From assembly GCA_964035015.1 (NCBI GenBank), contig OZ036011.1, positions 8,607,982 to 8,671,981 of the forward strand: a stretch of 64,000 nt of DNA, read 5' to 3'. Each line of letters opens with the position of its first letter. Within the stretch, counting starts at the first letter, position 1. The notes below the pieces were generated by a model. It was not told where the DNA came from. It saw only the letters and a list, made by a program, of their open reading frames with translations, and did no database searches. This document shows positions 60,901 through 64,000 of the stretch, in pieces. This stretch comes from Corallium rubrum (Eukaryota; Cnidaria; Anthozoa; Scleralcyonacea; Coralliidae). Both the position numbers and the translations under genes were made by a program.

Positions 60901-63834
60901 AAGCAATCATCCAGTAGCAACGTTTGGGTTCAATCACTCAACCGTACTGTTTAAATATTAATAAACCTAAAACAAAGGATTTGGCACCTTCATGTACCTT
61001 TCAACATGAATCGTAGCTTGGTTGTTAACCGCTCTGAAGTTTGCCGGGTTTCCAAACCATTTCGTTTATCGTTTTAGCGTTTTTCGTTCTTGGAATTGCA
61101 CTGGAAGTTGCAGTACTGTACTATCCTTTCTTCGCGTGTTTGACGACTAATCGTAAAATAATTGGACCTATCATGGGAATTTTTTATTCGCTTACTATGT
61201 AAGTTTTTTGTGTATTTTATGGAGTGTTGTTAAAATGCCACTAACCCTAAAAACTTTTTCTCGCAAATCTAAGAGCCCTTATTGAGTAGATTAGGCCAAT
61301 TAATAAATTATTTGTATTGGACGTTTCGTTGACCTTCTGTAGACGACCAAAGTTGCATCTGCATGTCCCATGGCGGAGTAGGAAAGGGAATGGGTATATT
61401 CCTGGTGTTACGTCAGACAGTCAAACAAGGAAGTCCTTTGAGCTCTGTCTGGTGAATACATAGAATTTTTTGGGTTGAAAATTCATTTTCCCAACTCTCT
61501 CAATGTAAAAATTCTATGCATTCAGCAGACAGAGCTCAAATGAGCTCCTTGTTTGGCTTGTCTGACGTCACACCAGGAATATACCCATTCCGTTTCCTTC
61601 TCCGCCATGGGACATGCATATGCCAATTTTTGCAACTTTGGTGGTCTACAGAAGACCAAAGAAATGTCGAATACCAATAATTTATTCACTGGACTAATCC
61701 ACTCAATAAGGGGTTTTAGATTTGCGAAAATTTTTTTTTGGGTTAGTTGAACTGTAGTACAACTGTACAACTAACATATATCTGTTATAACAACACCCCG
61801 CGAAAGCCGAGAAGAGCTTTTTTATGTAACTATCATCTATAGAATATTACAACTTGCCATGCAGGTAACCCACTTTCATATAAATAGAACGTAAAGTTTT
61901 TCCCGGCAAACCGCATACAGTCAACTCTCGTTCAGTATAGCGGACACCCTGGGGACCGTCATTTGGTGTCCGTAATAACGAGAGTCCGCAATAGCGGGAT
62001 GCGATGAAAATATCCCGATTTCAGGTTGTAAAATGGCACTACAATGTATTACTGCTTTTTTGTTTTAAAATGTCCAGTTTATTTCAATTTCTAGTTGACG
62101 TTTTCTGTGATACATAAGTACACAGTACAAGTCAAAATACAAGTCAAAAATTTGTATTCAAATATTTTTTTTATTCCAAAACCAAAAATACAACGGTAAC
62201 ATGAATCAGTAACATAAATATGTCACTCGATAAATTAAAAGTCATTCACTTTCATGTGTCGAGAGAAAAATACGTCCAAGGTGTCCGTTGTAACGAGAGT
62301 AGAACAATAAAAATGTTTGTTGGGGACCACATGAAGTGTCCGCAATTCCGTAATAGCGAGAGTCCGTTATAGCGAGAGTTATTTCAATACATTTCATAGT
62401 AGTTTCAGCCGGGGATTTACAAACTGTCCTTAATAGCGGGGTGTCCGCAAGACGAGAGTTGACTGTAATTCGGCTGAGCGGGTAACTTGCCTTCATTTAT
62501 AAACAGCCCTTAGAAAAGGCGGGTAGCAAAATATATTGTGGCCAGCATATTGTCCTCGCGTGTCTTTTGCCACTGCTGCAGGTTCTAACTATTATAAGGT
62601 TCTAACTATTATTATAGCAGGTTCTAATTATTAATTAAATGTTATTTTTCTATTGTAGGTTTATTGTAGGTATGCTGTTTACTTTTGACAAATGCCAGGT
62701 GGGTTTCTAAGTTGTAACAAAGGTACGAAATCATTTTGAAACTGATATTAACATTCTGCTAGCAAAAAGTAGGCCAAAGTTAGGGTTAACTCTGGCCCTT
62801 TAGGGTTACCCTATCGCTTAAACCGTGTTTACACTGCAAGTCATGGCCTGGCCTTTGGCTTGGCTGGGGGTAAATGTGTCGTGTTTATACTGGCACAAGA
62901 TAAGATAAGATAAGATAAGATAAGATAATTTATTTAAGCACGTATCACTAAGGAGCTAAAAAGCTCGTGCAAACGTGAACGTGAAGCCTTTCCAAGGCCA
63001 AGGCATAGGCCAACAAAAGAAGCAAGCCTAGATATTCTGGCCAAGGCCTGGCCTAGGCCAGTCCAGGACGTGTTTACACTGCCAAAAAGTAGGCCAAGGC
63101 CAGGCCAGGCTTTTAGTTTTCTCGGTTTTTTAACTCTCTTTGGACCGAATTTATCTCAGTTATCTTCTTAGTTATTAAGCTTAGCAAAGAAATACTTTAC
63201 GTGGTGTTTCCACAAAACTTATTTATATTATCTCGGTCTCATGTGAACGCTTTACTTTTTTAACATGAAAAAACACCAAGATATCTCGGGGGATAGGGAT
63301 AACCCTATCCCCCCGAGATAACTCACCTTATGTGAAGAGGCCCTAACGCCAGATGATTTTATACTCGTCACAAGCAAAATCCACGGACGAGAAAGGGTTA
63401 AGCAATTACTGAATAAAATTTATTTATATCACAGTGGCTAGATTACATTGTAATACTATAGGCTTTTATTCTTTGTTTAGAATTTTTCATTGCCGCTCAG
63501 TTATCTTCTCGTGTTCTTGGGAATTCTTCCGATAATCATTTGCAAGGTATTTCTATTGGGCAAGTATGCAGTTTTGCTGTACAAAGAGGTCAGACGAGCA
63601 GGAATGCCTTCAGGAAATCCTTTTTCAATGCTAGTAAGATTCAAACATTTTTGGTGTTGTGTTTGTTTAATAATCCTTTATCGTGATGCGTAGGCACACG
63701 AAGGGTACAGTGCGGAAAAACAGAACGTAAATGTATTTTGTGTGTGAATATATTTAGGAAGAGGAAAGGAATGCTGAAGTGGAGTTTGTAAAACCATGGT
63801 TACGTCAATATGTAAAAGACCTTCTGAAACCAAG
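54900..63834 (+). CDS. STRA6-like multi-pass membrane protein, 5' part, runs off right edge
   Basis: Eight exons (listed below) join in phase into about 228 residues. Known family: vertebrate STRA6 is the plasma-membrane receptor for retinol-binding protein and moves retinol across the membrane; invertebrate members have less certain ligands. Seen: a short N-glycosylatable ectodomain (NSS and NRS sequons), a first hydrophobic helix, then KRRTSF...RPGIVIPVDFLGVDHDR, matching the STRA6 block RRR...RGRPGLPSPVDFLAGDRP. Later helices contain LEVAVLYYPFFACLTT (STRA6 AALYYPLAACAT) and SYLLVFLGILPIIIC. The remaining helices, CRBP/RBP-binding parts and stop are outside the window. Neighbouring TSC2 is in the same orientation 11 kb upstream with no evident functional link. 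Confidence 0.88.
54949..55272. mobile_element. MITE with TACCGTAGAATCCCGAAAGTAGCG ends
   Basis: Arms taccgtagaatcccgaaagt and actttcgggattctacggta are perfect inverted repeats; the interior repeats gggggccgctactttcggg. It lies in intron 1 of the STRA6-like gene. A fragment is at 44,215-44,235. Confidence 0.85.
55601..55655 (+). CDS. STRA6-like exon 2
   Basis: Acceptor gaattaaacag, donor ccggca|gtaagt, 55 nt. Encodes STECYVNRSYYPHMFLIPA, a Cys-containing ectodomain leading into the first membrane helix, in the place of STRA6 CHTSIPPGLYHACLA. Phases fit exon 1 (ag + c) and exon 3 (phase 0). Confidence 0.75.
55966..56154. mobile_element. Truncated copy of the 45,083 MITE
   Basis: Matches 45,083-45,270 (gcgaatttcagggtattgcg, ggaattggcgggctcttggt), with a CAG expansion at 56,084-56,104, and is cut at a TTAA by the next element. 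Confidence 0.78.
56155..56430. mobile_element. TTAA-type foldback MITE, left half only
   Basis: Starts ttaaagtgcctatgaagcga as at 32,831 and follows that copy through ccgatcctgtgcg, but the right arm is missing. Confidence 0.75.
56535..56620 (+). CDS. STRA6-like exon 3 (TM1)
   Basis: Acceptor catattttatag, donor gtgat|gtaagt, 86 nt, ends phase 2. Encodes IIIVAVLAFLKRRTSFKKYV and CGGRPGIV: the end of membrane helix 1 followed by a basic cytosolic segment, matching STRA6 LLLLAMLVRRR and VRGRPGLP. A second possible acceptor (ttgcag, 56,550) would drop five residues and keep the frame. Confidence 0.85.
56728..57407. repeat. 13-bp two-variant tandem array
   Basis: About 52 units of acgcaccgtaaat or acgcaccgtaatt, differing at one base, in irregular order (A and T variants mixed, AAT most frequent). 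The minus-strand frame is open because 39 nt is 13 codons; not regarded as coding. Lies in intron 3 of the STRA6-like gene. Confidence 0.95.
57516..57680. mobile_element. MITE with AATAGACCTTTCCGCATGAAG ends
   Basis: Arms aatagacctttccgcatgaa and ttcatgcggaaaagtctatt are inverted; the inner gattggctcg/tagccaatca also pair. A diverged fragment is at about 31,635-31,735. Confidence 0.78.
57766..58000. mobile_element. Foldback MITE, ATACATGGATCGCGAATGTCG arms
   Basis: Arms of about 100 nt: tacatggatcgcgaatgtcg and cgacattcgcgatccatgta, then gacgcgttctgagt / actcagaacgcgtc and ggataaaactt / aagttttatcc. Confidence 0.82.
58091..58218 (+). CDS. STRA6-like exon 4
   Basis: Acceptor tattttggacag, preferred donor agtg|gtatga; donor 58,201 (gtgatc) would also keep phase 1. 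Encodes PVDFLGVDHDRLAITAVFGA and GQILNLVVSDG, matching STRA6 PVDFLAGDRPRAVPAAVFM. This is the strongest family signature in the gene. Confidence 0.9.
58330..58895. repeat. Foldback repeats with CCGCTGCCAAACG and ACCTTAAGATACCCCGGG
   Basis: ccgctgccaaacgttttgcg (58,350) is inverted at 58,676 (cgcaaacgtttggcagcggt). A separate perfect hairpin lies at 58,813-58,895 (accttaagataccccgggtt / aacccggggtatcttaaggt). Confidence 0.7.
59228..59323 (-). mobile_element. 5S-derived SINE, tail part
   Basis: The minus strand carries the tail of the 621-822 element (acggagggaggaaaaccgga ... ctctactcacatga). Together with 59,680-59,808 it forms one 5S-SINE split by insertion of family B SINE copies. Confidence 0.7.
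59324..59675 (-). mobile_element. tRNA-derived SINE, family B, plus truncated second tail
   Basis: Minus-strand head gtcccaatagctcagtggta with B-box GGTTCGATTCC; part of the anticodon arm is deleted. The tail taaatattcggttgtccttc occurs at both 59,328 and 59,628, so a second, 5'-truncated copy abuts the first. Confidence 0.72.
59680..59808 (-). mobile_element. 5S-derived SINE, head part
   Basis: The minus strand contains ggttagtacttggatgggtg and ends ttggggagcacggttgg, identical in order to 621-822. Confidence 0.75.
60560..60700. repeat. Foldback repeat related to 9,070-9,210
   Basis: Shares ccactttcataat, gcctttctg(a/g)cctcgttt and the gaattgcagacacgcaaacg complement with the fragment in TSC2 intron 7. 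Confidence 0.6.
60780..61062. mobile_element. MITE, family ATGGTTTGGAAACTCGGC, copy 2
   Basis: Ends catggtttggaagctcagca and ttgccgggtttccaaaccat are inverted, as at 3,951-4,205. It ends 16 nt before exon 5 of the STRA6-like gene, so its right end sits in the 3' splice region. Confidence 0.75.
61078..61198 (+). CDS. STRA6-like exon 5
   Basis: Acceptor tcgttttag, donor actat|gtaagt, 121 nt, phase 1 in and 2 out. Encodes FFVLGIALEVAVLYYPFFAC, LTTNRKIIG and IMGIFYSLT: two membrane helices with the STRA6 ALYYPLAAC core. Confidence 0.91.
61220..61797. mobile_element. Very long foldback element (arms about 250 nt)
   Basis: ggagtgttgttaaaatgcca ... pairs with ... tataacaacacc; inner arms cccatggcggag / ctccgccatggg, gaatgggtatattcctggtg / caccaggaatatacccattc and agagctc pair around a central ttcattttccc. 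Intron 5 of the STRA6-like gene starts 20 nt before it. Confidence 0.8.
61917..62467. mobile_element. Tc1/mariner-type (pogo-like) MITE, CAGTCAACTCTCG ends
   Basis: Ends CAGTCAACTCTCGTTCAGTA and ACGAGAGTTGACTG are inverted and flanked by TA. The interior repeats gtccg(t/c)aataacgagagt words. Non-autonomous; lies in intron 5 of the STRA6-like gene. Confidence 0.82.
62659..62698 (+). CDS. STRA6-like exon 6 (micro-exon)
   Basis: Acceptor ttctattgtag, donor ccag|gtgggt, 40 nt. Encodes MFIVGMLFTFDKCQ (first codon split with exon 5), completing a hydrophobic helix. Phase is consistent on both sides. Confidence 0.82.
62822..63108. mobile_element. Word-repeat element of GGCCTGGCC/AAGGCC
   Basis: Flanked by gtgtttacactg at 62,826 and 63,069. 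The interior is made of ggcctggcc, aaggccaagg and cctaggcc words plus a gataa pentamer run (62,898-62,928). It probably continues a little past 63,108. Confidence 0.6.
63220..63330. repeat. Foldback with GATATCTCGGGG/CCCCGAGATAAC
   Basis: The words atctcgggggatagggataa and ccctatccccccgagat are inverted around the centre at about 63,303, and outer ctcatgtgaa / ttatgtgaag words are similar. Confidence 0.6.
63481..63633 (+). CDS. STRA6-like exon 7
   Basis: Acceptor tctttgtttag, donor cta|gtaaga, 153 nt, phase 0/0. Encodes SLPLSYLLVFLGILPIIICK and KYAVLLYKEVRRAG, matching the STRA6 stretch [20 protein letters not shown]...LVRSFSRRTG. Confidence 0.88.
63758..63834 (+). CDS. STRA6-like exon 8
   Basis: Acceptor atatatttag, donor ccaag|gtgaat, 77 nt, ends phase 2. 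Encodes EEERNAEVEFVKPWLRQYVK and DLLKP, similar in place and pattern to STRA6 SEEYLRNLL. Further exons are beyond the window; a GACA array fills the last bases. Confidence 0.82.
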
Positions 63835-63926
63835 GTGAATATATATATATAATATAACTATAACTTATATATATATATAACTAGAGGGAACTCTCGAAGT
63901 CTGTATACTCCTTTGCCAGCGGGTTA

Positions 63927-63932
<6 letters not shown>

Positions 63933-64000
<68 letters not shown>
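63933..64000. repeat. (GACA)n array at right edge
   Basis: GACA units run to the window end, the complement sense of the CTGT array at 19,370. Confidence 0.95.

Overview
The window is nuclear DNA of an animal, most likely a cnidarian (an anthozoan such as a coral or sea anemone). The reasons are spliced genes with GT-AG introns, metazoan gene families, low gene density, and a dense mix of simple repeats, tRNA- and 5S-derived SINEs and foldback MITEs. The phylum is an inference from repeat style and protein divergence, not a proof.

Two genes, both on the + strand, can be read through their introns. From 4,559 to 43,640 lie 30 exons of a tuberin (TSC2) orthologue: the HEAT-like middle, the tuberin domain, a long Ser/Pro-rich linker, the RapGAP domain with its catalytic GND motif, and the C-terminus with stop. 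The 5' part of TSC2 is left of the window or beyond the large first intron. About 1,594 residues are visible. All exon junctions keep phase except exon 21 to 22, where the best donor breaks the frame; exon 21 may be a cassette exon or use a nearby weaker donor.

From 54,900 to past the right edge lies the 5' part of a STRA6-like gene (multi-pass membrane protein; vertebrate STRA6 is the retinol receptor). Eight exons, including a 26-nt start exon and a 55-nt second exon, join in phase into about 228 N-terminal residues.

The rest is repeat DNA. 1-4,558 holds 5S-derived SINEs, a GTGAACCATGT minisatellite, tRNA-SINEs and MITEs. TSC2 introns carry long arrays: GGT/GTT, AAC, GAT, AT, TCTA, TTACA/CTACA, CTGT, CCTT, a triplet-register AGC-ACC-ACT minisatellite split by a 2.3-kb TA-flanked element, TTTCC, ACGTA pentamers, TTA and GTTT. 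The intergenic stretch 43,641-54,899 holds hAT-like and other MITEs, a GIY-YIG retroelement relic, two diverged local duplications and two adjacent foldback elements. STRA6 introns hold a 13-bp two-variant array and several large palindromes.

The least ordinary signals are a group of elements sharing CACRCGTAAAAA ends at TA sites whose interiors are built of different short self-complementary words, SINEs arranged as ~264-277-bp tandem units, and simple repeats that form part of the splice sites of TSC2 exons. There is no operon, CRISPR array or prokaryotic gene.
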